The notes: generated by a model from the letters alone, not told the origin. 55,345 nt of DNA from SZUA-229 sp041589175 (GCA_041589175.1 JBFHWF010000010.1:1-55345), one strand, 5' to 3'. Counted from the stretch's first letter, positions 7,441 to 16,658 are shown. A program made the numbers and translations.

Positions 7441-8099
7441 CGACCTGGCTCGTTATTCCATAGGTATTTATGCAACTGGAACTGAAAGCGCACATCAAGC
7501 TGATCCTCGAGTATCCAGTCGGCCAGCTGCTGGGCCTCTAGCCCCTGATGTTCGGGTGAAAACAGCACTGAGCAACGGGAAGCCAGCTGTTTTTCTACCA
7601 ACTGCGCCTTTGCCCAGTCGTAGTCCTCGCGGTTACAGATCACAAACTTCACTTCATCATGGCTATTCAGGCAATCGATATTTCCCTCTCGATTTTTTGC
7701 CACCTCGCCGGAGCCCGGTGTCTTGATATCCATAATACGCTTAACACGGGTATCAATATCACAGATGTCCATCGCACCTGAGGTTTCCAGTGATACGATA
7801 TAACCTGCCTCGCAGAGCTCACTCAATAACACCCTACAGGCTTTCTGTGCCAGCGGCTCACCACCGGTAACACAGACATAACGCGAACCATAGCTGGCGA
7901 CACGCTCGAGTATCTGCGCAAGCTCCATCCATTCACCACCAGTAAATGCATAGGCAGTATCACAATAGCCGCAACGCAGAGGGCAACCTGTCAGGCGCAC
8001 GAACACAGTCGGCTGACCAACATAAGATGACTCACCCTGCAGCGAGTGAAAAATTTCTGTAATACGTAAACGGGATTCTGTTTGCTGGGCGTCGGACAT
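7437..8099 (-). CDS. queE: 7-carboxy-7-deazaguanine synthase QueE
   Basis: This radical SAM enzyme (220 residues) converts 6-carboxytetrahydropterin to 7-carboxy-7-deazaguanine, the step before QueC. Cys39, Cys43 and Cys46 form the CX3CX2C cluster motif (CPLRCGYC). The short SAM-binding features VTGGEPL and LETSGA follow. I place the start at ATG 8099, five bases after the ribosome site AGGAGG (8105-8110). A GTG one codon earlier is too close to that site. It is coupled to queC by an ATGA overlap. Confidence 0.95.
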   Translation of the reverse strand: MSDAQQTESRLRITEIFHSLQGESSYVGQPTVFVRLTGCPLRCGYCDTAYAFTGGEWMELAQILERVASYGSRYVCVTGGEPLAQKACRVLLSELCEAGYIVSLETSGAMDICDIDTRVKRIMDIKTPGSGEVAKNREGNIDCLNSHDEVKFVICNREDYDWAKAQLVEKQLASRCSVLFSPEHQGLEAQQLADWILEDQLDVRFQFQLHKYLWNNEPGR

Positions 8100-8120
8100 C
8101 ACGCCCTCCTTACGACTTGC

Positions 8121-8945
8121 TTAATGGCCTTCACGCTTCATTCGCTGCAAACGCTCTTTTGCCTTGCGTGCAACCGTGCTGCCAGGGTAGGTATTCACAA
8201 CCGACTCAAGTGCTGTTCTGGCAGACGCCCAGTCCTGCAGCTCGTAATAGGTGTAGCCAATTTTTAGCATCGCACCTTCAACCTTGGTACTCTGTGGGTA
8301 CTCGCTGATGACTTTCTGGAACTCACCAAGGGCTGTTTTGTAATCTCTTGAGGCAGAATAGGCTTCACCCAACCAGTACTGAGCATTGGCATTATAAATA
8401 CTCTCCGGGTACTTCTGCTGAAACTGCTGAAAAGCAGTGATTGCCTGGGGATAGCGCCCCTGCTTGAGAACATCAAATGCCGCTGTATAAGCATCTTTAC
8501 CATTCCGATCACCACTCGGGCTGGCAACTGGTACGGTCACCGGCGTTACAGCCGCCACCGGAGCAGATGCGGGGGGAGCAACCGGTGATGATGAAGACGG
8601 TGCAGCCACGGGGGATGCGGCCGTAGTGGACGCACTCGGTGTAATCCCGCCCTTGATTTCCAGATCATGTAAACGCCTATCCATATCCTGATACAGATTA
8701 CGCTGACGCTGTTTGATCTGGTCGAGCTGATGTGCCTGGCGTTCGGCCAGCTCGCGCAGGCTGGACAACTCCTGCTGCATCTGTTCCATTCGCTGTGTCT
8801 GTTCCATCAGCACCTGATTACTCAGCAGGTTTTCCAGGCGTGCCAGGCGCTGTTCAACACTCTGTGCCTGCGCCAGACTAACTAAGCCCACACTGCTGGC
8901 CAGTAATAAGACTCCTAGTAGTTTCTTCACTGACTTCACGCTCAT
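8121..8945 (-). CDS. cpoB: Tol-Pal associated periplasmic protein CpoB (YbgF)
   Basis: With ATG 8945 as start (GAGG lies 11 bases before it; an upstream TTG lacks a better site) the protein has 274 residues. A signal peptide ends at Ala-Gln-Ala near residue 27. A coiled coil (about 29-98) follows that trimerises in E. coli, then an Ala/Pro/Ser/Val-rich linker (about 102-145) and three TPR-like repeats to the end. In E. coli CpoB links Tol energy state to PBP1B peptidoglycan synthesis during constriction. Its position directly after pal is the usual one. Confidence 0.93.
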   Translation of the reverse strand: MSVKSVKKLLGVLLLASSVGLVSLAQAQSVEQRLARLENLLSNQVLMEQTQRMEQMQQELSSLRELAERQAHQLDQIKQRQRNLYQDMDRRLHDLEIKGGITPSASTTAASPVAAPSSSSPVAPPASAPVAAVTPVTVPVASPSGDRNGKDAYTAAFDVLKQGRYPQAITAFQQFQQKYPESIYNANAQYWLGEAYSASRDYKTALGEFQKVISEYPQSTKVEGAMLKIGYTYYELQDWASARTALESVVNTYPGSTVARKAKERLQRMKREGH

Positions 8946-9029
8946 TTTGCCAATGGCCTCATGGTTAAAATGTATATTGAAGCCCAAGCCTGCTAACGCC
9001 TCCGGCTAATGACTTCCTGGTGCGCTATG

Positions 9030-9611
9030 TTAACGCGCTTCATATACGAGCTCAACACGGCGGTTCATACGCCAGGATTCTTCATCGTGCCCCAGCGACA
9101 CCGGTTTTTCCTCACCATAACTGATCACGTCTACCTGACCTGCATCCACCCCCTGGAACAACACCAGGCGTCGAACCGACTGAGCTCGACGGTTTGCCAG
9201 CGCGACATTGTATTCACGACTACCTCGCTCGTCCGCATGGCCTTCCAGTCGCACACGCATATCCGGGTTTGCTGCCAGGTAACGTCCATGGTGCGCGATC
9301 AGCACCTGGTACTCTTCACTGATCTGCTCACTGTTGTATTCGAAGTAAATCACCTTCTCGGCCAGCACACTACTGGCATCATTGATAGCTGACTTCTCGT
9401 AGGAAACGCTAGCGCCACCCAGCGCGGTGCCACCACCGAGACCTGAACCACTGAGGCCACCAGTCTGTACACCTGAACCTGAATCGCCGCTTCCCGTGCC
9501 TGCACCCGCTGCCGCACCTCCATTCACTGCATCATCGGTTTTTACATTGGGTCCACAGGCGGTTAGCAGCCCACACACCATCATGGTTGGAATTAATTTT
9601 GTATAGCCCAT
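9030..9611 (-). CDS. pal: Peptidoglycan-associated lipoprotein Pal
   Basis: The lipobox LLTAC places the lipidated cysteine at residue 19. A Gly/Ser-rich linker (about 30-68) leads to an OmpA-like domain (about 85-193) with the peptidoglycan-binding segment GHADERGSREYNVALANRRA. Pal anchors the outer membrane to peptidoglycan and binds TolB. The protein has 193 residues; the Gly/Ser linker makes it slightly longer than E. coli Pal. It lies 140 bases downstream of tolB, the largest gap within the cluster. That gap contains two short hairpins (9641-9658, 9660-9671) without T-runs. Confidence 0.97.
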   Translation of the reverse strand: MGYTKLIPTMMVCGLLTACGPNVKTDDAVNGGAAAGAGTGSGDSGSGVQTGGLSGSGLGGGTALGGASVSYEKSAINDASSVLAEKVIYFEYNSEQISEEYQVLIAHHGRYLAANPDMRVRLEGHADERGSREYNVALANRRAQSVRRLVLFQGVDAGQVDVISYGEEKPVSLGHDEESWRMNRRVELVYEAR

Positions 9612-9751
9612 CGCTCGCTCCCCTGAAATAAGTATCTGTCGGGCTCTTCATTGAGCCCCGGCCTGTCGGCCAGGTTGTAAAGTATTACGCTAACACTGTC
9701 TGGCAGTAGAAAATGTTCCCTGTCGCACAGTTTGTTCTGCTGATTGCGCCC

Positions 9752-11047
9752 TTATTGACTAAAGGGCCCCCAGGTTGGTTCCCTGACATCACCCTCGGTT
9801 AACACCAGCTTCTGTTTAAAATTCCCATCACTGGAAACCGCTGCCAGCACACCGCGATTCTGTTCTGTTGAGGCGTACAGAATCATACTGCCATTCGGCG
9901 CATAACTCGGTGATTCATCCAGTGGTCCCTCTGTGAGAGTCTGTGTATAGCCACTGACGAGATCCATTGTTGCCACGCGAAATGTATTTCCCTCACCCTG
10001 AATAAAAACCAGGTTGCGACCATCCGGAGATACTTCTGCACTGGCATTATAATTACCTTCGAATGTCAGTCGCTGTGGATTACCTCCACGCACAGAAACT
10101 CGATAAATCTGCGGCTTGCCTGTACGACTGGATGTAAAGACCAGAGCATCACCCGATGGCATCCACGCCGGCTCAGTGTCAATTCCCCAGTGACGGGTTA
10201 ACTGCTCCAGCTTGCGACTCGCCAGATCAAGAACATAAATATCCGGATTACCGCCCTTCGACAGGGTTAACGCCAGCTTCTTACCATCTGGGGACCACAC
10301 AGGTGCCCCGTTAATACCTTCAAATGAAGTGACCGCTGTCCGTTGCTCATTAAACAGGTTCTGTATAAAAATCTGTGGCCGGCGTGACTCAAAGCTAACA
10401 TAGGCCAGCTGGCTACCATCGGGCGACCATGAGGGCGACATAATCGGCTGTGATGAACTTAAAACGGTTTGTGGGTTATAGCCATCGGTATCAGCAACCT
10501 GTAATTGATACAGGGGCTGCATACCCTGCTTACGCTCGGTGGTGATGTAAGCAATTTTACTCTGAAAAGCACCTTTCTGACCGGTGATTTTTTCATAAAT
10601 CAGGTCGCTGATTCGATGCGCTACCATACGGAGACTGTAATCATTGGCGGCAAACTGATAACCCAGAACCTGCACACCCTTGAACACATCTAACAGGCGG
10701 AAACTGATTTCGTACTGTCCCTGCTTCACCACATTCACTTTACCAATCACCAGATGATCGATACCGGCTACTCGCCAGGTTTTGAAATTCACATCCGCCA
10801 GATCTGAAGGGGTAGCTACCAGTTTATTCTGCTCGATAGGTGAAAAACGCCCACTACGCTGCAGATCCGACATGACGATCCTCGACACATCATGCATACC
10901 CGGTATAACCTGCCCTAGCCGTTCAAAGGGAACGATTGCTATTGGAATGGCACTATCCGCACCACGGGTAATCTCAACCTGTAATGCACCCTGTGCGGCA
11001 GGTGAGAGAAAAATCAGAACGATCAGTATTTTTTTCAGTAATTTCAT
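9752..11047 (-). CDS. tolB: Tol-Pal system periplasmic protein TolB
   Basis: This 431-residue protein has a signal peptide (cleavage after Gln-Gly-Ala near residue 21), an N-terminal alpha/beta domain (to about residue 165) and a C-terminal six-bladed beta-propeller with repeated SPDG/SWSPDG and FTSSR motifs. TolB shuttles between Pal and TolA in the periplasm. Length and domain order are those of E. coli TolB (430 residues). It starts five bases after the tolA stop codon, so expression with tolQRA is expected. Confidence 0.97.
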   Translation of the reverse strand: MKLLKKILIVLIFLSPAAQGALQVEITRGADSAIPIAIVPFERLGQVIPGMHDVSRIVMSDLQRSGRFSPIEQNKLVATPSDLADVNFKTWRVAGIDHLVIGKVNVVKQGQYEISFRLLDVFKGVQVLGYQFAANDYSLRMVAHRISDLIYEKITGQKGAFQSKIAYITTERKQGMQPLYQLQVADTDGYNPQTVLSSSQPIMSPSWSPDGSQLAYVSFESRRPQIFIQNLFNEQRTAVTSFEGINGAPVWSPDGKKLALTLSKGGNPDIYVLDLASRKLEQLTRHWGIDTEPAWMPSGDALVFTSSRTGKPQIYRVSVRGGNPQRLTFEGNYNASAEVSPDGRNLVFIQGEGNTFRVATMDLVSGYTQTLTEGPLDESPSYAPNGSMILYASTEQNRGVLAAVSSDGNFKQKLVLTEGDVREPTWGPFSQ

Positions 11048-11052
11048 TTGCT

Positions 11053-11991
11053 TTATACATCAGGCCGAAAAATAAAATTCAGCCGTTTTTCAAAAATATC
11101 ATTATTAGGCGCCTCGGGTAATGGGGATGCCTTACGCACGGCACGCTCAACCGTACTCTTAAATGCATCACTGCCCGTGCACTGTTTCATCTGTACACTT
11201 TGCACATCGCCAAAGCGATCCTGCTCGACCAGCACCTCACAGGACCAGCCGGCCACCATACTGGCAGGGGCATTCCAGTTCTGCTCAACCTTGCGCTGAA
11301 TACGAGAAATATACTGTAACAACAGACGCTGGTTTTCTGCACTCTGTTTTGCCAGTCGGCGCTCTTCTTCGAGCATCTGCTGATGCATTTCAAGTTCTTC
11401 CTGACGACGTCGAGCCTCTGCTTCTTCTGCAAGCTTTTTCTGTCGAGCCGCTTCTTCTTCCCGTTTACGCTTTGCCTCCAGCTCAGCCAGTTTTTTCTGT
11501 TCTTCGGCTTTTTTGCGCTCCAGCTCCTGCTGCTGTTTCTTTAAGGCTTCAAGCTCTTTCTGTTTACGCGCTTTTTCAGCCTTCTGTTTTTCGGCCAACT
11601 GCTTAGCTTTTAATTCCTGTTCACGCTTGAGCTGTGCCTGCTCACGTTTCTGTTGTTCCTGTTTGCGCTTTAAATCGGCCAGACGTTTCTCTTCCTGACG
11701 ACGCTTTTTTTCTGCATCCTGCGCCTTTTGTTCCAGTCTTTTCTGCTCTGCGAGTTTTTCATTGCGTTTATTTTCTTCTGCCTGGCGAAGTTTTTTTACT
11801 TCTTGTTCAACAACACTGGCATCGATCACCACCGCCTTAACCGTATCAATTTTTTTACTCTGCGGCATCTTCGGTGCCTGAGTATGGCTCAGGCTCACCG
11901 CCAGAATAGCCAGCAGTATTAGATGCAGCAATATCGACAGCGTTAGCATCAGCGGATGCTCACGAATTTGTGCAATCAGACTCGCCTGCAT
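11053..11991 (-). CDS. tolA: Tol-Pal system protein TolA
   Basis: The 312-residue protein has one N-terminal membrane helix (about residues 16-34) that packs against TolQR. A long Lys/Glu/Gln/Ala-rich helical domain (about 60-225) spans the periplasm, and a compact C-terminal domain contains the VEQNWN motif typical of TolA domain III. TolA passes proton-driven motion to TolB-Pal. It is shorter than E. coli TolA (421 residues) because the helical domain is reduced. The lysine/glutamate codon bias of that domain creates long antisense ORFs that are not genes. Confidence 0.95.
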   Translation of the reverse strand: MQASLIAQIREHPLMLTLSILLHLILLAILAVSLSHTQAPKMPQSKKIDTVKAVVIDASVVEQEVKKLRQAEENKRNEKLAEQKRLEQKAQDAEKKRRQEEKRLADLKRKQEQQKREQAQLKREQELKAKQLAEKQKAEKARKQKELEALKKQQQELERKKAEEQKKLAELEAKRKREEEAARQKKLAEEAEARRRQEELEMHQQMLEEERRLAKQSAENQRLLLQYISRIQRKVEQNWNAPASMVAGWSCEVLVEQDRFGDVQSVQMKQCTGSDAFKSTVERAVRKASPLPEAPNNDIFEKRLNFIFRPDV

Positions 11992-11992
11992 A

Positions 11993-12415
11993 TTAGCTAT
12001 CCGGTTGCTCTGTCATCAGACCCACTTTCTCTACGCCAGCACGCTGCAACAGAACCATTGCATCAACTACATGACCGTAATCAACTAAACGGTCACCTCT
12101 GACCAGCACGGGCACATTCGGATTCATCTGTCGCACGGCGGCAACACGATTCACCATGAGCTGTGCATCAATGGGTTTATCCGGCTCATCGCCGATATCA
12201 AGATAAAAATCACCCTCACGATTAACGGAGACAATCACGGGCTCATCCTGATCAGGCGACATCGGCTTTGCATCCGCCTGTGGCAGATCAATTTCTACGC
12301 CCTGCTGCACAATGGGTGCCGTAATCATAAAAATAATCAGTAGTACCAGCATCACATCGATATAGGGCACCACGTTAATATCTGACATAGGTTTGCGTTT
12401 TTTAGTGGTTGCCAT
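11993..12415 (-). CDS. tolR: Tol-Pal system protein TolR
   Basis: This ExbD/TolR-family protein of 140 residues has one membrane helix (about 19-38). Asp20 at its cytoplasmic end is the conserved proton-conducting residue, in the motif NVVPYIDVMLVLLIIFM. The periplasmic domain ends the protein. The start codon overlaps the tolQ stop, and tolA follows after one base, which indicates tight coupling for complex stoichiometry. Confidence 0.97.
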   Translation of the reverse strand: MATTKKRKPMSDINVVPYIDVMLVLLIIFMITAPIVQQGVEIDLPQADAKPMSPDQDEPVIVSVNREGDFYLDIGDEPDKPIDAQLMVNRVAAVRQMNPNVPVLVRGDRLVDYGHVVDAMVLLQRAGVEKVGLMTEQPDS

Positions 12416-13140
12416 CAGCCTGCCTCTGCAACCGGTTCACTTTGCTCGGCTTTTTTCTGCTCGGCAAATTTTCTCTGTGACTGACGCTGTAGCACGGTGG
12501 TGAACTCTTCCATGAAATTTTCATAACGCCCAATGAGTCGCTCCACCTGATCGGAATAGCGGTTATAGGCAATAACCGCCGGTATCGCTGCAAACAGTCC
12601 CATGGCAGTTGCTATCAGTGCTTCTGCGATGCCGGGGGCTACCATATTGAGCGAGGCATTCTGTACCGCACCCAGCGCAGTAAAGGAATTCATAATACCC
12701 CAGACCGTACCAAATAATCCTACATATGGGCTGGTAGAACCAATGGTTGCCAGCAGAGACAGATTAGATTCCAGCTTATCTTCCTCTCGGGACAGCACCA
12801 CTTTCATACTACGTTGAATACTCGCCATCATAAACGCCGGGTCACTCGTAGTTTTATAGGAACGGGCAAACTCGGCAAAACCGGTTTCAAAAACTTTTTC
12901 CATGCCTTCCCGTTGCAGCCGACGTCGACTCAGGCTGGTATAGAGCTCACTCAGGTCTCCACCAGACCAGAATTCATCTTCGAAACGAGAAGCCTCGCTG
13001 GCAACCGTTTTTAGCATGCGGTTTTTCTGAAAAATAATAAACCATGAAATAATGGACGCCAGTAATAGCACCAGCATAACTAGCTGCACCAGAATACTGG
13101 CATCGGCAATCAGGGTAATCAGGGAAAGATCAGTCGACAC
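12415..13140 (-). CDS. tolQ: Tol-Pal system protein TolQ
   Basis: I choose the GTG at 13140 (241 residues). It follows GGAG by seven bases and gives a length close to other TolQ proteins; starts further upstream would lie deep inside ybgC. The product has an N-terminal membrane helix (about 15-37), a cytoplasmic loop and two further helices that line the proton channel, with the conserved SPYVGLFGTVWGIMNSF region. TolQ and TolR form the energising motor for TolA. The gene overlaps the end of ybgC by 11 bases and shares its last base with the tolR start region. Confidence 0.95.
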   Translation of the reverse strand: MSTDLSLITLIADASILVQLVMLVLLLASIISWFIIFQKNRMLKTVASEASRFEDEFWSGGDLSELYTSLSRRRLQREGMEKVFETGFAEFARSYKTTSDPAFMMASIQRSMKVVLSREEDKLESNLSLLATIGSTSPYVGLFGTVWGIMNSFTALGAVQNASLNMVAPGIAEALIATAMGLFAAIPAVIAYNRYSDQVERLIGRYENFMEEFTTVLQRQSQRKFAEQKKAEQSEPVAEAG

Positions 13141-13534
13141 GTGTTGTCTCCAGAATGGCTTGGGGGATAGCACAGGGCTTAAAACTATCCGCCTGTAAAC
13201 AGGCAATTTGGATTTCTCCCTTACAGAGTAAGCGACCTGTTTCCGTGTGTGTGATGTATTGTTCGAATAACATACTGGCTTTTTTCATTTCTGTGACCCG
13301 CGCTGTTACGATAAGCGCATCATTGAAACGCGCGGGCTGCATGTAGTCTACCTGTATCCTGCGAACGGCAAAAATAACATTATCATTTTCAATCAGCTGA
13401 TCCTGCTGAAAGCCCAGATGACGCAGATATTCGGTCCGCGCTCGTTCCATGAATTTCAGGTAGTTGGCGTAATACACTACGCCACCGGAGTCGGTATCCT
13501 CGTAATAGACGCGCACCGGCCACTCAAAGTTCAT
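13130..13534 (-). CDS. ybgC: Tol-Pal-associated acyl-CoA thioesterase YbgC
   Basis: This 134-residue single hot-dog domain of the 4HBT family has the signature YYEDTDSGGVVYYANYL and the catalytic Asp at about residue 15. Where E. coli YbgC has His in GGVVYH, this protein has Tyr, a substitution I recall from other gammaproteobacterial YbgC proteins. The enzyme hydrolyses acyl-CoA or acyl-ACP thioesters near the inner membrane. It is the first gene of the tol-pal operon. A 155-base gap upstream contains a TATAAC box and a 7-base-arm inverted repeat (13637-13660). Confidence 0.94.
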   Translation of the reverse strand: MNFEWPVRVYYEDTDSGGVVYYANYLKFMERARTEYLRHLGFQQDQLIENDNVIFAVRRIQVDYMQPARFNDALIVTARVTEMKKASMLFEQYITHTETGRLLCKGEIQIACLQADSFKPCAIPQAILETTRVD

Positions 13535-13624
13535 TTTGATACCTGTCTTTTTAAATCTTGTTTCATTTTAAATATTTCACAGCCCTGGATTGTGATACAG
13601 GTATATTTTTTACTGACATATGTA

Positions 13625-13660
13625 GTTATAAACGCTGTGTAACAGCAGATGGGGTTACAC
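13625..13660 (-). promoter_or_regulatory. Inverted repeat and -10-like box upstream of ybgC-tol-pal
   Basis: GTGTAAC (13637-13643) and GTTACAC (13654-13660) form a perfect inverted repeat with a 10-base spacer. Six bases downstream on the minus strand lies TATAAC (13625-13630). The region where a -35 box would fall (CCCATC) is a poor match and lies inside the repeat, as expected for an activator-dependent or repressed promoter. The repeat could instead be a chance hairpin. Confidence 0.4.
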
Positions 13661-13689
13661 CCGATCACATTCAATGCTTAAGCCATAGA

Positions 13690-14730
13690 TTAACTGGCAG
13701 ATTCATCGGCGAATAAATCCCCCGCCTTATCACCACCCGGTGGCTTAAGACCAAAGTGTCGATAGGCATTGGCTGTAGCAACACGCCCTCGAGGCGTACG
13801 CATTAGAAAACCCTGCTGTATCAGATAGGGTTCGATAACATCTTCTATGGTATCCCGCTCTTCACCAATTGCTGCAGCGAGGTTTTCCACACCCACAGGG
13901 CCGCCACTGAATTTATCAATAATGGTGGTAAGCAGGTTGCGATCCATATGATCAAAGCCATACACATCAACCTTGAGCATATCCAGTGCTTCGGCAGCAA
14001 CCTTCCTGTTAATCACTCCATCTGCGCGCACTTCGGCATAGTCACGCACACGACGCAACAGGCGATTAGCGATACGTGGCGTTCCCCTGGCACGACGAGC
14101 AATTTCCTGTGCGCCCTCGGTATCAATACTGACACCCAGAATATACGCTGAACGTTCCACTATCGCACTCAGGTCCTGAATATTATAAAACTCCAGACGC
14201 AGCACAATTCCAAATCGATCACGCAGTGGCGAGGTTAGTGAACCGGCGCGTGTGGTTGCCCCCACCAGGGTAAACGGTGGCAGGTCCAGTTTGATGGATC
14301 TCGCTGCTGGCCCTTCACCGATCATAATATCCAGCTGGTAGTCTTCCATTGCGGGATACAATACCTCTTCCACCATCGGGCTCAGGCGATGTATTTCATC
14401 CACAAACAGAACATCATGGGGTTCAAGATTAGTCAGCAGTGCAGCCAGATCGCCAGGCTTTTCCAGTACCGGCCCTGAAGTCTGTCTAAGATTCACACCC
14501 ATTTCATTAGCGACAATATGCGCCAGCGTGGTTTTACCAAGCCCCGGCGGACCGAAAATTAATACGTGGTCGAGTGCTTCTCCACGGTTACGTGCCGCAG
14601 GAATAAAAATATCCAGCTGCTCTGACGCAGCCGGCTGACCTGCATAATCCTTGAGAAGTTTGGGGCGGATAGCATGATCCAGTGCCTCATCATCCCGCGA
14701 AGACTGTGCTGTTATAATTCGCTCATTCAT
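13690..14730 (-). CDS. ruvB: Holliday junction branch-migration ATPase RuvB
   Basis: This AAA+ hexameric helicase motor has 346 residues. Walker A is GPPGLGKT at residues 60-67, Walker B is LFVDEIHRL, and sensor and arginine-finger regions follow (GATTRAG, LRDRFG). A winged-helix DNA-binding domain ends the protein (TPRGRVAT, YRHFGL). It drives branch migration on RuvA-bound junctions. It lies 11 bases downstream of ruvA in the ruvC-ruvA-ruvB order. Confidence 0.98.
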   Translation of the reverse strand: MNERIITAQSSRDDEALDHAIRPKLLKDYAGQPAASEQLDIFIPAARNRGEALDHVLIFGPPGLGKTTLAHIVANEMGVNLRQTSGPVLEKPGDLAALLTNLEPHDVLFVDEIHRLSPMVEEVLYPAMEDYQLDIMIGEGPAARSIKLDLPPFTLVGATTRAGSLTSPLRDRFGIVLRLEFYNIQDLSAIVERSAYILGVSIDTEGAQEIARRARGTPRIANRLLRRVRDYAEVRADGVINRKVAAEALDMLKVDVYGFDHMDRNLLTTIIDKFSGGPVGVENLAAAIGEERDTIEDVIEPYLIQQGFLMRTPRGRVATANAYRHFGLKPPGGDKAGDLFADESAS

Positions 14731-14741
14731 GGACCTGTTCG

Positions 14742-15347
14742 CTATTTAGTAACCGCCGCCTGCAGGCTCTGACGGATAATTTCTTCGGTATCCAGCCCCT
14801 GGGTATCGATAGAACGTACCATACGGCTAGCCTCCTGAGGTTTATAACCCAGTGCAATCAGTGCACTCACTGCATCACCTGAGGGTGTGGTTTCACTGCG
14901 CAGGCTTTCACTGGATTTGCTTATCACACCTGCATCTGGCAGCTGATCCTTGAGTTTATCGCGAAGCTCGACCACCAGGCGCTCCGCCGTTTTTTTACCG
15001 ACACCGGGTAAACGTACCAGTGCAGCGGTGTCGCTATCCTGTACACAGGCAATAAATTCCTCGGCATTCATACCGGATAATATGGTCAGCGCCAGCTTTG
15101 CACCTACCCCGTTAATCTTGATCAAGGTACGAAACAGCCCACGTTCCGCAAGTGACGCAAAGCCAAATAGCAGGTGGGCATCTTCCCTTACAACCAGATG
15201 CGTATGCAGGGTTACCGCTTCACCGAGATTAGGGAGCTGGTAAAAGGTGGACATGGGTGCATCGACTTCATAACCAACACCCTGTACATCAATCAGTAAC
15301 TGAGGTGGCTGTTTTTCCAGTATCTTGCCGTGGATTCTACCAATCAT
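14742..15347 (-). CDS. ruvA: Holliday junction DNA-binding protein RuvA
   Basis: The 201-residue protein has an N-terminal OB-fold starting MIGRIHGKI, a central helix-hairpin-helix domain (KINGVGAKLALTIL and LPGVGKKTAERLV) and a C-terminal RuvB-binding domain (SALIALGYKPQEASRMV). It forms tetramers on the four-way junction and loads RuvB. It starts 40 bases after the end of ruvC. Confidence 0.98.
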   Translation of the reverse strand: MIGRIHGKILEKQPPQLLIDVQGVGYEVDAPMSTFYQLPNLGEAVTLHTHLVVREDAHLLFGFASLAERGLFRTLIKINGVGAKLALTILSGMNAEEFIACVQDSDTAALVRLPGVGKKTAERLVVELRDKLKDQLPDAGVISKSSESLRSETTPSGDAVSALIALGYKPQEASRMVRSIDTQGLDTEEIIRQSLQAAVTK

Positions 15348-15387
15348 GGATTTCGTTTCTCACCTGCCCGTGCCGGGCTTTATCATT

Positions 15388-15912
15388 TTATTTCCAGCGT
15401 TGCTGACGTCGGCGACGTGACGGCAGCGGAACCTTGCCTGCCAGCTGCCGGTTATGGGCATGGCAAAGGGCAATACCCAGCGCATCTGCCTGATCTGACT
15501 GTAAACCTTTCTCCAGCTTGAGTAACATGGACATCATGTGCTGAACCTGTTCCTTGGTGGCGTTTCCGGTGCCAACCACGGCACTCTTGACAGCCTTGGG
15601 TGTGTATTCGTGAACGCTCACCCCTGCCTGCACCGCTGCACAGATTGCAGCACCCCTGGCCTGCCCCAGTTTCAGCGCCGAGTCGACATTCTTGTTAACA
15701 AACACCTGTTCAATGGACACTTCTGCTGGCCGGTATGTCTCGATCAGTTCACTCAGATTTCTGAAAATATCCCCCAGACGCTGGGAAAAGTCATCGCCTT
15801 TAGCGTAAATACAACCGCTGTCTACGTGAATCGATTCGACCCCATCGGAGTCAATAATGCCATAGCCGGTCTGGCGTGAGCCGGGATCAATCCCCAGAAT
15901 TCGTGTTTTCAT
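15388..15912 (-). CDS. ruvC: Crossover junction endodeoxyribonuclease RuvC
   Basis: The start is ATG 15912, giving 174 residues and the normal N-terminus MKTRILGIDPGSRQTGYGI; a GTG 13 codons earlier is rejected because RuvC proteins begin here. Asp7 in GIDPG, the Glu in VSIEQVF, and the C-terminal acidic pair in QSDQADALGIALCHA form the RNase-H-like active site that cuts Holliday junctions. The C-terminus has an Arg-rich tail. The yebC gene that often precedes ruvC is absent here. Confidence 0.97.
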   Translation of the reverse strand: MKTRILGIDPGSRQTGYGIIDSDGVESIHVDSGCIYAKGDDFSQRLGDIFRNLSELIETYRPAEVSIEQVFVNKNVDSALKLGQARGAAICAAVQAGVSVHEYTPKAVKSAVVGTGNATKEQVQHMMSMLLKLEKGLQSDQADALGIALCHAHNRQLAGKVPLPSRRRRQQRWK

Positions 15913-16001
15913 TTGACCCGTTTCATTGCCTGTTGAGGCACAGTTTACCACTTTGCCAGTTGCAGGTTAAACCACTGATCTAACCAGCTTTTTCACGTAT
16001 C

Positions 16002-16658
16002 TCAACCAGTTGCATCGAACAGCAGGTTCGTCGCCTCATCACCAAATTTGCCTGCACGCAGGAAAGTCACCACCTGCGTGGCAACATCCTCCGAATATAA
16101 CAGGCCAAAATGATTTACCGTCATCGTACAATAATCGGTTGCACCGGCGAGATAGGTTTCTTCCACTGACACCGTACCATCATGGGGAAGCGCAGGGCCA
16201 CCGACCATCAGGCCAACACCCAGTGGGAAGTTCCCGGCTATTACACCCAGGTCACGCCATTTCTGCCACACCGGGCGGTCACCCAACAGACCATGCTCAA
16301 CGCTCTTACCAACAGCCCAGCGAGTTATCATAGTGCTATTGAGTCGACGCGCCACCTGGCTACCATTCACCGGCACCCCGAGGAACACCACTCGCCCCAT
16401 TTTACTAATGATATGCTTGTCGAATAAATGCAACAGCACCAGGCCACCCAGAGAGTGGCAAACATAATGCACCACGGGAGCGTCGAGTGAGTTGGTAAAG
16501 TTATAGAGCCGCTCGGCATTTTCTTCCGGACTGCATTTCAGGGAGTGATATTTGAACTGGTGACATTCATAACCGGCCTCAGTCAGACGCTGGCGCAGCC
16601 GGAACATCTCCGCACCATTCATCCAGATCCCGTGAACCAGTATGACTGCCTCTTTCAT
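16002..16658 (-). CDS. Alpha/beta-hydrolase, lipase/esterase-like
   Basis: The 218-residue protein without signal peptide opens with a strand and the oxyanion-type motif VLVHGIWMNG. Ser69 in CHSLGG is the likely nucleophile; the usual first Gly of the GXSXG elbow is Cys67 here. An Asp in PHDGTVSVEET and a His in TVNHFGLLYSEDV can complete the triad. It resembles PGAP1/lipase-like hydrolases often annotated only as alpha/beta hydrolases, so the substrate is unknown. It sits between nadA and ruvC, where yebC might be expected. The ribosome site is weak. Confidence 0.8.
   Translation of the reverse strand: MKEAVILVHGIWMNGAEMFRLRQRLTEAGYECHQFKYHSLKCSPEENAERLYNFTNSLDAPVVHYVCHSLGGLVLLHLFDKHIISKMGRVVFLGVPVNGSQVARRLNSTMITRWAVGKSVEHGLLGDRPVWQKWRDLGVIAGNFPLGVGLMVGGPALPHDGTVSVEETYLAGATDYCTMTVNHFGLLYSEDVATQVVTFLRAGKFGDEATNLLFDATG

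Noticed and set aside
9641..9671. Two hairpins between tolB and pal as a terminator
   Set aside because: Neither has a T-run, and pal is normally co-transcribed or has an internal promoter here.
11163..11840. Several long plus-strand ORFs opposite tolA
   Set aside because: They arise from the repetitive Lys/Glu/Gln codons of the TolA helical domain and have no ribosome sites or family features.
12415..13206. A longer TolQ starting at 13206
   Set aside because: The added residues lie inside ybgC and are not TolQ-like, and the GTG at 13140 has a better ribosome site.
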